Of a DNA stretch of 38,050 nt, positions 1 to 7,840 are shown piece after piece. Below the pieces are notes generated by a model. The model saw only the letters and a list, made by a program, of their open reading frames with translations, was not told the DNA's origin and searched no databases. Position numbers and translations under genes: made by a program. This stretch comes from Microcaldota archaeon (lineage in GTDB: Archaea > Micrarchaeota > Micrarchaeia > Anstonellales > Anstonellaceae). The stretch is from assembly GCA_026413765.1 (NCBI GenBank), contig JAOAKI010000008.1:1-38050 (forward strand). Reading direction: 5' to 3'. Position 1 is the stretch's first letter; every line of letters begins with the position of its first letter.

Positions 1-3000
1 AAAGTTGAGTTTGAGATTTGGTTTTGGGAGGAGGAAAGCAAATGCAAGCCATAGGAAGAGAAAGAGCCTGCTGTTGTTGATGAGATGGAAGTGTTTGTCG
101 AGGAATCAAGATAGATGCCATAGCCATTTGGCTGGCTGGAATTTGCAGTGGTGTTCGTGATTGTTGCGTTTGAGACATATTGAAGGCGGATTGCGTGCGT
201 GAAATTTGAGACTCTGCAATTTCGGATTGTTGTGTAGGGCTGGTTGGAGAAAATTCCTTCTGTGCTTGAAGCGTTGGTTCCTGTGATTGAGTAGCCTTGG
301 CAGTCAAGGGTAATGTTGCTTGCAGTGATTGAAAAGCAAGAGCCGGATGCGCTGATCGATTGGTTGAGTGTATAGACTGTGTTTGGAGATGAGAGTGCGC
401 CACAAGATGAGATGTTGGGGTCGATTTGGATGTCCCCAAGCGAGATGTTGAATGTGCCGGAAACGAAATTGTCCGTCAAAAGCTCAAGAATGAAGGTTGC
501 TTGGCCGCCTTTGAGGTGCTCTTGGCTGAACTCAAACGAAGTTGAAGGCTCGGAAAGAAGATAAGAATGCCTTGCTTTGATTTTTTCTTCTGTTTGGATG
601 CCTTCTGCACCTTCCGCTTGCGTTGCTTCCCTTACCGTGTAGTAGTCAATTGTTTCTTGCACAACTGGGTAGATTCTTACCTGATGCACTGCTGGGCCGC
701 TTGTGATTATGTGCTGAGGCAGAAGCTCAATTGGCTGGCTGAAGGCAGGTGTCCGGACAAGATAGTAGTGGTAGGTCCCCCAAGGCATGATGATCGCAGA
801 GGGGTCTTCAAGCGTGATAGTGATGCCTTTTTCGGATTTTGTGGACACATCAAGAGGAAAGTAAAGCTTATCGACAAAATAGCTGTAATTGAATGTCTGG
901 TTTGTGGCATTGATGGAAAAGTTTTGCGGTGCAAATGTGGAATTGTTGATGATGGCGTTGTAGATGTCTAGTCTGCTGAAATTCACGAGGATCCCAGAAT
1001 GGTTGTATTCGATGGGGACGCCGGTTGATTTGAATCGCCAGGCAAGCTCAGAAGGCAGAAGCGAGCTGTCGGACTGCAAAAGAAGCGCTGCTGCTGCCGC
1101 GACATGCGATGCTGCAATCGAGGTTCCTGAGCGAGTCTCAGCACCCTGCAGACCACTTGCAGTGATTGCCTCGCCGGGGGCAAGCAAATCAACTAGCAGG
1201 TTGATGTTAGAAAATTCTGAAATCGAGTCGTTTTTGCTTGTGGAGGCAACTGCAACCACGCTTTGCGAGCATGCAGGAGCGGTGATGTATCGCTTGTCGC
1301 CGAAACTTCCTGATGAGGCGACTGCAAAAATACCTTCTGAAACTGCGGCTGCCGCAGCTTCTGCGACAGGGTCTGCCTCGCAAAACTCAGAATACTCGCC
1401 GCCGCCAAAGCCCATCATCAAGATTTTTATTGAGCCGCCCTTCGCAAGCTGGCGGCAATAGTCAATCCCTGCAATTACATCCGAAGCCCATCCTTGCCCG
1501 TTTGTCGAAAGGACTCGGACCGAAACAATCGTTGCGTTGGGGGCAATCGAATGGATCACTGAAGCCATGAATGTGCCATGGCCATTGTCATCTGAAGCGT
1601 CTTCGTCGCTGTCGACGAAATCATAGCCTGAAATTGCGCGCCCGCCAAGCGAAGGCTGGGCAAAATCAACGCCAGTATCAAGCAAGCAAATTGCAATTCC
1701 TTCGCCATCAAGCCCAAATTCGCTGCGGGCAACATCTCCACGCACAAGGGGGATGGAATCAGCAAGTGCGGCAGTGACAATTTTGTCCTCGTATATCTCT
1801 TCTGCACCAAGCAGCGCAAGGAGTGAGAGGTCTTCGGCATCAATTTGCACGACTTGCAAATCGAAATTTGGTATTGACTTGACCAGGATTATTTCTTCTT
1901 GCGGCGCAAGAGAAGGAAAATATTGTTCGGTTGGCTCTGCTGCCTTCTCGCTGGCTTTTTCAGGCGGGATTTCTGAGCCAGCTTCTTGGAGCCTAATCAT
2001 CCCCGCAGGCGCAAGGCGAATTTGGGAAAATAGCGGCTTCAATTTCGAAAATAATGATGCGATTGGTTTTGGGGCTGCATGATTGGCGCTTGAGGAATAG
2101 GTGCTTTGGGGCGTATGAATTGCAGAAATTGCTTGCGAAATAGTTGCGCCTTTCTTTGTCTTGACAATCGCGCGGACCGACTCGTTTCTTTCAAGCTTTT
2201 CCAAAAGTTCGTTTGAAATCTCAATTTCTTTGCCTTCCCCAAACGAAATTATCGAAGTGTATTTTCCGCGCGAAACAACATTGAAGCGCGGCTTTTTGTT
2301 TTCCGCAAAAAACTCCACATTTTCGGCAGGCAAAGGCATCCGCTCGGGAAGCACGATTGCCCACTTTGAAGGGGCAAAAGAGGCAATTTTGAAAGAAATT
2401 TGTTGGCGGCTGCCATCCTGGCTTACATATTGTATCTTGAGGTTGGAAAAATCAGGCTCAAGCCCCGCAAAATACGTCACATTCAACTCAGCAGCAGGAG
2501 GCTGAGGATTGTAAGCGAAGAAATCAAGCGAATAGGGAGTTGGGGGGACAAGAATTCCAATCAAAGCCCAAACGCCGTGGCTTAAAGAAAGTATGATGTG
2601 CGGCACGACATAGCTGGATTGCGCGGTGGTCAAGCGGACGCCAAGGTTTGAAAAGTCCAGCTCCAATCCCTTGAAATAAGAAACATTGAATGAGAGAGGA
2701 GTGAGGGCTGCTTGAGGGTCTTCTGAAAAATTATAGTAAAGCAAAGAAGAGTCAAAAGAAATGTTGGGTGCGGTCAGGTTCTCCGAAGCAATATTTTCTT
2801 GCACAAAGGAAGATACGTTTTCTTGCTCATTTTGGCTTGGAGAGAGGTTCTGCTCTGCTTGCTCAGAAGGCAGCAGACTTTCAGATTGAGTCAAGTTCAG
2901 GGCAGCTTCAGCCGACTTGGCAAGAACAAAAACAGCAGTCTGCGGGGAGGCAGAGACATTCAGCAGCGCTTTTTGGCCGGGAATGACTTCGACGAAGGTG

Positions 3001-3224
3001 AAATTGAGAGTCTTGTTTTCCTCTGATTGCAAAACCAGATTTGAAAAGTCTGGCTCAAGAAACTCAGAGTAGTTGACTTGCAGCAAAAACCAGTCGGTTG
3101 CTTTTGCAGTGGTTGAGGATGCGCTTGGCTGTTGGGCATCATCAGGCAGATTTTGGAAGGTGAGCAACTGCGGTATTGCAAATAAGGCCAAGAGAATAAA
3201 AAAACGGTCGATCTTACCCCTCAC
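1..3224 (-). CDS. Secreted subtilisin-like serine protease (S8) with beta-helix C-terminal region, partial
   Basis: The frame is open from a GTG at 3224 to the left edge, at least 1074 residues, and the C-terminus is missing. An AGGTG site precedes the GTG, and the first 22 residues form a signal peptide (charged start, then FFILLALFAI). Three similar segments with the motif xPDFSNL or LDFSNL start near residues 56, 188 and 255; they resemble DUF2341-type beta domains (inference). The S8 domain spans about 500-730: Asp516 in LLDTG, His549 in DNGHGT, Ser702 in SGTSIAASH. The usual AAGNxG oxyanion motif reads SSGSFG, so Ser640 stands where Asn is expected. From about residue 930 the chain is rich in Asn, Thr and Ser with NosD/right-handed beta-helix-like repeats. 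It probably acts outside the cell on surface proteins. It is the last of four surface-protein genes and has its own TATA box. Confidence 0.85.
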   Translation of the reverse strand, partial: MRGKIDRFFILLALFAIPQLLTFQNLPDDAQQPSASSTTAKATDWFLLQVNYSEFLEPDFSNLVLQSEENKTLNFTFVEVIPGQKALLNVSASPQTAVFVLAKSAEAALNLTQSESLLPSEQAEQNLSPSQNEQENVSSFVQENIASENLTAPNISFDSSLLYYNFSEDPQAALTPLSFNVSYFKGLELDFSNLGVRLTTAQSSYVVPHIILSLSHGVWALIGILVPPTPYSLDFFAYNPQPPAAELNVTYFAGLEPDFSNLKIQYVSQDGSRQQISFKIASFAPSKWAIVLPERMPLPAENVEFFAENKKPRFNVVSRGKYTSIISFGEGKEIEISNELLEKLERNESVRAIVKTKKGATISQAISAIHTPQSTYSSSANHAAPKPIASLFSKLKPLFSQIRLAPAGMIRLQEAGSEIPPEKASEKAAEPTEQYFPSLAPQEEIILVKSIPNFDLQVVQIDAEDLSLLALLGAEEIYEDKIVTAALADSIPLVRGDVARSEFGLDGEGIAICLLDTGVDFAQPSLGGRAISGYDFVDSDEDASDDNGHGTFMASVIHSIAPNATIVSVRVLSTNGQGWASDVIAGIDYCRQLAKGGSIKILMMGFGGGEYSEFCEADPVAEAAAAAVSEGIFAVASSGSFGDKRYITAPACSQSVVAVASTSKNDSISEFSNINLLVDLLAPGEAITASGLQGAETRSGTSIAASHVAAAAALLLQSDSSLLPSELAWRFKSTGVPIEYNHSGILVNFSRLDIYNAIINNSTFAPQNFSINATNQTFNYSYFVDKLYFPLDVSTKSEKGITITLEDPSAIIMPWGTYHYYLVRTPAFSQPIELLPQHIITSGPAVHQVRIYPVVQETIDYYTVREATQAEGAEGIQTEEKIKARHSYLLSEPSTSFEFSQEHLKGGQATFILELLTDNFVSGTFNISLGDIQIDPNISSCGALSSPNTVYTLNQSISASGSCFSITASNITLDCQGYSITGTNASSTEGIFSNQPYTTIRNCRVSNFTHAIRLQYVSNATITNTTANSSQPNGYGIYLDSSTNTSISSTTAGSFSSYGLHLLSSSQNQISNST

Positions 3225-3245
3225 TTTCCCGCACCTGAAGGCAGC

Positions 3246-3272
3246 AAAAAAGGCAAGCCCAAAGCCTTTTTT
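3246..3272 (-). promoter_or_regulatory. Perfect 9-bp hairpin with A6/T6 ends before the subtilase gene
   Basis: AAAAAAGGC and GCCTTTTTT are separated by a 9-base loop. It can serve as an intrinsic-type terminator for the upstream gene, which ends at 3327. It also falls at the predicted transcription start (about 3273) of the protease gene, so it could form a 5' hairpin on that mRNA. Confidence 0.5.
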
Positions 3273-3295
3273 GTGCTATTAAAACTCAGAAAAGG

Positions 3296-3303
3296 TTTAT
3301 AAA
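3296..3303 (-). promoter_or_regulatory. TATA box of the subtilase gene
   Basis: TTTATAAA lies 72 bases before the GTG start, in the 102-base gap after the upstream gene. It predicts a start site near 3273 and a leader of about 50 bases, so the protease can be transcribed separately from its upstream neighbours. Confidence 0.5.
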
Positions 3304-3326
3304 TATGCCGAGATTTCTCAGACGTA

Positions 3327-5078
3327 TTATTTTCTCTTTTTTTCTTCAGGAAAGATTGGCTTGATGGAGATGCCTTTTTTGGCATGCCATCTTGGCTGCC
3401 GAGAGGGCGGGCGGCTTTCCTCTTCTTTGCCAGAAGATTCCTCAAATTGCAGCGACCTTTCGTATTCTGCGTCTATTGCTTGCTCTTGCTCCCTGAACTT
3501 AAGCTCTTTGTGGGCAAGAGGAGGCCGCACTGGCTCGAATGCGGCGCCGACTTCTTTGTACTTCTTTTCGAAGAATTTCTTGCCTCCAACTGCCAAGCCC
3601 AGGGCAATAAGCGCAAACAAGGCGGTGATCGAAAGCAGCAGAAGCTCATAGGGCGGCCTTTGCGCTACGCAGATAAAAGGAAACTCTTTGCAAATTTGTC
3701 TTTCCAACTGGCGCCAAATTTGTGCAAGCGAAGCTGGCTCTTGTGGGGGGGCGGGTGAAGGCAGCTCAGGGCTGCAGCTTTCGACATTGAAAAAGTCAAT
3801 TGTAGTGCAATTTGACACATCATAGCAGTGCTGAGTGCGATAGCCATCCTCTCCGCAAGGACCCCAAGGCTCGCAATATATGCTTACAACGCAAGTGGGA
3901 GTAGTCTGCGGTGGCTGCTGCGTCTGGTTGAACGGAACAAGGTTCAAAAATGGATTTCCTCGGTTGGCGGAAAGTATTATCGGGATTGAGAAGCTTTCCA
4001 CCCTGGATTGGGAAATTTGCCTGTTTATAGAATAGGTAAGGCTGCGCGACTCGCCTGGGGCAAAGACAGGGAAAATGAAAAATACGGTGGAGCCCTTGAT
4101 TGAGTTGTAAGGAGGGCTGAAAGTGATTTCTTGGATCTGCGCAAACTGTGGCGGAATCGTGTCTTGGAAGACGAAGTCATACATTGTGCATTCCGGACCA
4201 CCTTTGTTTGTCAAAGTAGTGATAAGGACCGAATAGTCTTGCGAAACAGTAAGGCTCCTTCGCACATTGACAGTACAGATGATGCCTCCTCCGAGATTGA
4301 CTTCGATGTCAACCGAGGGGAGCGGAGTGTAAGAAAAGCCGCCACCTCCACCGCCGCCAGCTGCGCTGGGTCCGCTTCCGCCGCCACCAGCGCCTCCGCC
4401 GCCACCTCCACCGCCGCCTCCACCACCGCCGCCTCCACCGCCTCCGCCGCCACCTGAGAAAGGCTTGCACTTGAGGTCGACAGAAAGAAAGTAGAGGGTA
4501 GGCGTGGCATTTTTTGTTGGAAGCATGAATTGGAAATCATAAAGCATTCCATCAAATCCAGGCTGGTCATCAAGAACAGGCATGATGAAGACAAGGTTTC
4601 CTGCAGTGTCTTGCAAAAATCCCATCTTGAAGGTATTGGGCATCGGTGAGAGAGTATATGCAGTAGGCACGTTCGTAAGCATCCCAAAGCTTGCAGTCTG
4701 AAAAGTTGAATTCTGAGTAAATGTCGCATATGCGCCCTGGGCAGGGTCGTTTATGAATTCTTCGAGGACAGAAAGATTGCCTGCTGTTGCGTTATAAATA
4801 ATCCCAGAGGAATTTGAAAAAAGAATATTCAGGATTTCAATTCCTTCAGTGCACATTGATCCCCCTGTCCCTATGGTCTTGTAAGAGACTTGGCCAGGGA
4901 TTGCGTTGATCGTCAGTGAGCTGAATGCCGAAAGCGAAGCTTGTCCAACTACTGCATGCCAGCTTGAATTTTTCGCTTGGACAGCAAGCGATGCATTCGT
5001 AAAATTGCCGCCTTCTGTGGAAATGTTTGCAGCAAAGAGAATAGAAGAAAGAAAGAGAAAGGCTGCGGCGAGCTTCAA
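3327..5078 (-). CDS. TM-anchored surface protein with poly-glycine tract and Cys-rich module
   Basis: No known family is recognised as a whole. A TTG at 5078 is preferred as start: it lies one base after the stop of the upstream gene, follows a GAGGCGAGGT stretch, and puts the signal peptide LKLAAAFLFLSSILFA at the very N-terminus. An ATG at 5138 would add 20 residues but bury the signal. The 583-residue product has an N-terminal domain beginning STEGGNFTN that resembles the small protein at 6846-7520, then 21 glycines (209-229) and further Gly/Ala/Ser linker. A beta domain follows, possibly DUF11-like. Next is a Cys-rich stretch (about 395-436) with a W-x2-C-x5-R-x3-C pattern resembling thrombospondin type 1, one TM helix (about 477-500) and a charged cytoplasmic tail. 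It is probably an envelope protein; its role is unknown. Confidence 0.8.
   Translation of the reverse strand: MKLAAAFLFLSSILFAANISTEGGNFTNASLAVQAKNSSWHAVVGQASLSAFSSLTINAIPGQVSYKTIGTGGSMCTEGIEILNILFSNSSGIIYNATAGNLSVLEEFINDPAQGAYATFTQNSTFQTASFGMLTNVPTAYTLSPMPNTFKMGFLQDTAGNLVFIMPVLDDQPGFDGMLYDFQFMLPTKNATPTLYFLSVDLKCKPFSGGGGGGGGGGGGGGGGGGGGGAGGGGSGPSAAGGGGGGGFSYTPLPSVDIEVNLGGGIICTVNVRRSLTVSQDYSVLITTLTNKGGPECTMYDFVFQDTIPPQFAQIQEITFSPPYNSIKGSTVFFIFPVFAPGESRSLTYSINRQISQSRVESFSIPIILSANRGNPFLNLVPFNQTQQPPQTTPTCVVSIYCEPWGPCGEDGYRTQHCYDVSNCTTIDFFNVESCSPELPSPAPPQEPASLAQIWRQLERQICKEFPFICVAQRPPYELLLLSITALFALIALGLAVGGKKFFEKKYKEVGAAFEPVRPPLAHKELKFREQEQAIDAEYERSLQFEESSGKEEESRPPSRQPRWHAKKGISIKPIFPEEKKRK
4392..4454 (-). 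repeat. GGN trinucleotide tract coding 21 glycines
   Basis: Twenty-one consecutive glycine codons mix GGC, GGT and GGA, followed by Ala, four Gly and then more Gly-rich sequence to about 4335. The mixed codons argue for an established linker rather than a very young single-codon expansion, though slippage could still change its length. Confidence 0.9.
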
Positions 5079-5079
5079 A

Positions 5080-6795
5080 TCAACTACCTCGCCTCCTCTT
5101 TTCTTTCTTGAAAAATAAAAAGTAAACTGCTGCAACAACCACTATTGCCAACGCTGCCAGCAAGGCAAACTCAACAACACCAAATTCTGCCTGGCGCTTT
5201 TCTATCTCAAGCTGGACAGAATAGGTGGCTTTTTTGGTCAGAAATCCTCTCCTTGCGCCATAATCTACTGAAACGGCTATCTCTTTGTTGAGCTCAAGCT
5301 CTTTTTGAGAAAGCTGCAGCGGGAATTCCTCCACGACCATCGAATAAGGCTCGATTTGCCTGATTGATGCGGCAGTGATCTTCATCGGCATATTCGATTC
5401 GTCGACTAATGTAAGCTGGACAAAGAAGAAGGCAGGCTCTTGCGCGTTGTTTTTAACTGAGACTGAAAGGGTCTGTTTTTCTGGGAAATATTTTGCATTG
5501 CGGACCGAGAGGTTGCTTTTGTCCACATATTCAACCGAAAGGAGGTTCCCAGTGAAAGTCCTGAACTCCTCAAGCGAGCGCTTTGAGCTGCCAAACTTGA
5601 CAAGAACGGTTGCAGTTATGTTGCCTTCCAAAACAGAGGATAGGTCCAATGGGTACTCAAGCCCAAATGACTGTCCTCTTTCAATCAGAGTTGTTTCCGG
5701 CTGGCCAAAAATCTTGAAGTCAGCCCCATTGACCCTTATTTTTACCTCAGCATTGAAATAAAGTGGTCCGCTGCCGCTGTTTTCCAAACCGACCATCACC
5801 TTTTTTGCACGACTGTCGTAGAAAACATCAGTGATTGAGAGATTGGGCTTGTAGGCAGGCAGAATAAAAACATCAAGCGCAAGCGTTCCTGACTGGGTTG
5901 CCGGCAATGCCTGCGCAAATTTCACAAGCACGCTCATCGATTTGGAAATCCCTTCCTGCGCAAATTCATTTCTCATCCTCTCGCGCATGTCATAGACTGG
6001 ATTTATCAGATCTTGCCCAATTAAAAGAACTCCTGCCACCTTGCCTGCCTTGACTTGCTCTTTGAGGAAATCATAAGTGACTTGCGGCACGAGGCGCCCG
6101 CTAAGAAGGATTGGCACTGGCCCAACCATTCCGTCTTCGATCGATGCCCCATCCGACATTATCAGCCTTTCAGCCGGATACTCTGAAAGCATCTCCCGCA
6201 CAAGGGCAACATTATCCTCGTATTTGTCCTCTCCTTTGCCGATTCTTTTTGAAGCAAGAGGTGAAAGCTCTTGCAGGACTTTGTTTTCAAGATAGCCGTA
6301 AAGTATGATTTTTTTGCCTGAAACGATTTTTTTTACTTCTTCCAGGTTATCTGAGTTTGCCAAAATCACATAAGCTTTTTTGGCATACGCATAAGGCAAC
6401 ACTGAGATTGCGCTGTCAGAATAAGATGCGTCAACAATAATGAAGCTGTCTGCGCCAGAAAGCTTTGCAAGCTCAAGATTGGTTTTGCCTCCGTCAGTGG
6501 ATTGGAAAAGCTCGACTTGGTTGTTTTGTGCCCTCAATTCGCTTTCAACAAGACCAGAAATCGGTGCGTCTGCCGACTGTATAAGAAATACTGCTTGGTT
6601 CGAGCCTATCTTAACAACAAAAATCTCTGGGGAGGAAGACTGAGACATGAAGCGCACAGGCATTCCTTTCACTGCCGCATAAAAAATGCCAGAAAGCACA
6701 TCTCTTCCGTCATGCGAGTTTATTGCAACGATTGAGGCAGAAAAAGAAAAAGAAAGTAAAATGAAAAAAGCTAAAACAAATGACAACCTACCCAT
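5080..6795 (-). CDS. TM-anchored surface protein with cell-wall-binding-repeat-2-like domain
   Basis: A 571-residue protein with signal peptide (residues 1-20), a large extracellular part, a C-terminal TM helix (about 539-560) and a KKEKRRR tail. Residues about 106-260 have the pattern of cell wall binding repeat 2 (CWB2): IIVDASYSDSAISVLPYAYA, then KKIILYG, then a RIGKGEDKYEDN segment like the RxxGxDRYxT signature. About 318-530 is beta-rich and CARDB-like (LSITDVFYDSRAKKV, LENSGSG). The ATG at 6795 follows a GGGAGGGT site. The next gene starts one base after its TGA, so the two are probably translationally coupled. CWB2 binds wall polymers in Firmicutes, but archaeal copies lack that target, so the partner here is unknown. 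Confidence 0.75.
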   Translation of the reverse strand: MGRLSFVLAFFILLSFSFSASIVAINSHDGRDVLSGIFYAAVKGMPVRFMSQSSSPEIFVVKIGSNQAVFLIQSADAPISGLVESELRAQNNQVELFQSTDGGKTNLELAKLSGADSFIIVDASYSDSAISVLPYAYAKKAYVILANSDNLEEVKKIVSGKKIILYGYLENKVLQELSPLASKRIGKGEDKYEDNVALVREMLSEYPAERLIMSDGASIEDGMVGPVPILLSGRLVPQVTYDFLKEQVKAGKVAGVLLIGQDLINPVYDMRERMRNEFAQEGISKSMSVLVKFAQALPATQSGTLALDVFILPAYKPNLSITDVFYDSRAKKVMVGLENSGSGPLYFNAEVKIRVNGADFKIFGQPETTLIERGQSFGLEYPLDLSSVLEGNITATVLVKFGSSKRSLEEFRTFTGNLLSVEYVDKSNLSVRNAKYFPEKQTLSVSVKNNAQEPAFFFVQLTLVDESNMPMKITAASIRQIEPYSMVVEEFPLQLSQKELELNKEIAVSVDYGARRGFLTKKATYSVQLEIEKRQAEFGVVEFALLAALAIVVVAAVYFLFFKKEKRRRGS

Positions 6796-6845
6796 TTATA
6801 CCCTCCCGAAGAGATTGGAAAAGAAAAAAAATAAAAACATGGCGA

Positions 6846-7520
6846 TTATGTCTCAAGCTCTATGTAGAAGTAATAGGTTTCAACTGCGCTTGGGGTTGTT
6901 GGGACCATGATTTCATAGTGCACCCCTTCATTTGCATAGTTCTTTCCTGTGTTGTTGAGATTGGTGCAGAAAGCAAAGGCGTTCTTTGTTGTTGTCGTGC
7001 CATTGAAGAGGGCAACCACCGTGAAGCTGCTGCTCCCCTGCAGCTTAGAAGCTGGAGCACCTGAAATAAGCTGCCCAGAGATATTTATTGAGCTTGTCGT
7101 GTTGAAAGTGTTTGTAGCATTGTCGATTGTTCCAAGGCTCCAGAGGGTGTTCATTGCAGAAAGGTTGGCTCCTGAAAGTGTTGGACCTGGGAAAGCACTT
7201 GCAGTGGAAAGGCAAACCTCTCCACTCCCATTTGCAGTGCTGTATGCCCAGCTATAGACGATGTTTTCTGCTGAGTCTTGAAGCCTTATTGCTGCGCCTG
7301 AAACTGTGCCAAAGAAGTCCGCCCATTTGGTGGTAAGCTGGACTACGCCTGAAATATTGACATTGCTAATGTTGCCGCCCTCAGTCACTCTGGATGCAGC
7401 GCCTGCTGTGCCTGTCCACCTTGCCCTATTTACTTGCGTGGAAAGCGTAGCGTTGGTTATGGCATAGACAGTGTCTGCAAACAGAAGAAAGCCGAGGACA
7501 ATGAATATCATCCATCGCAT
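6846..7520 (-). CDS. Small secreted protein with TEGGN-type domain
   Basis: A 224-residue protein with a clear signal peptide (MRWMIFIVLGFLLFADTVYA) and no other TM segment. The body is rich in Asn, Thr and Ser with many N-x-S/T sites. Two anchor segments match the N-terminal half of the poly-glycine protein downstream: TEGGNISN versus TEGGNFTN near the start, and HYEIMVPTTPSAVETYYFYIEL versus a matching YDFQFMLP...YFLSVDL segment near the domain end. The two genes therefore share a domain of about 200 residues. Translation starts at an ATG after a GGAGGCGAT Shine-Dalgarno, and a TTTTTAAA box lies about 35 bases further upstream. This is the first gene of the surface locus. Function unknown; a structural or adhesive role is a guess. 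Confidence 0.75.
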   Translation of the reverse strand: MRWMIFIVLGFLLFADTVYAITNATLSTQVNRARWTGTAGAASRVTEGGNISNVNISGVVQLTTKWADFFGTVSGAAIRLQDSAENIVYSWAYSTANGSGEVCLSTASAFPGPTLSGANLSAMNTLWSLGTIDNATNTFNTTSSINISGQLISGAPASKLQGSSSFTVVALFNGTTTTKNAFAFCTNLNNTGKNYANEGVHYEIMVPTTPSAVETYYFYIELET

Positions 7521-7744
7521 GCTGATCGCCTCCGAGCATAAATGATAAGTAAAAAAACTTTAAAAAGTATTCGATTTGCCAGGCTAGGAATCTTGTTGGC
7601 TCAAGTTCCCGCCTGTGCAACACTTTTTTCAACTCAGAAAGCCAAAAGCACCATTCGTATTTTGTCTTGCCAGAATTAAACACAAATAACAACTTAGAGA
7701 GGATACACTAACAACGTTTAAATGTTTTATACACAAAAGCTGTC

Positions 7745-7762
7745 GAGCGCATATTGGCGCTC
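7745..7762 (+). terminator. GC-rich hairpin followed by TTTT
   Basis: GAGCGC and GCGCTC enclose a 6-base loop, followed by TTTT. Outer AGCTG/CAGCT sequences can extend the stem across an internal loop. No gene ends just upstream, so it may belong to a short unannotated RNA starting after the TTTAAATG element near 7717, or be chance. Confidence 0.25.
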
Positions 7763-7799
7763 TTTTGCAGCTAAGCGGGGCATCTTGATACCATACATA

Positions 7800-7807
7800 T
7801 TTAAATA
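7800..7807 (+). promoter_or_regulatory. TATA box of the 7841 membrane protein gene
   Basis: TTTAAATA lies within a longer A/T run about 37 bases before the ATG. A GAGGTGA Shine-Dalgarno at 7829-7835 decides for the ATG at 7841 rather than the GTG at 7832, which lies inside that site. Confidence 0.5.
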
Positions 7808-7840
7808 TTTACTACCACAATAAAATATGAGGTGAAACAG

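Larger units (their letters stand above)
7521..7840. other. Non-coding gap with divergent promoters
   Basis: This 320-base stretch separates the minus-strand surface locus from the plus-strand membrane protein. It holds the TATA and Shine-Dalgarno of the 6846-7520 gene at its left end, an unassigned TTTAAATG element near 7717, a short hairpin at 7745-7762, and the TATA and Shine-Dalgarno of the 7841 gene at its right end. No tRNA, convincing RNA gene or ORF with plausible codon use was found. Confidence 0.6.

Noticed and set aside
7426-7692. 88-codon minus-strand frame crossing the start of the small secreted protein gene
   Set aside because: It covers the promoter and signal peptide region in another frame, lacks a Shine-Dalgarno and has no protein-like pattern.
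7735-7800. Possible H/ACA or other small RNA around the 7745-7762 hairpin
   Set aside because: A TATA-like element and a hairpin are present, but there is no proper pseudouridylation pocket, kink-turn or C/D boxes.
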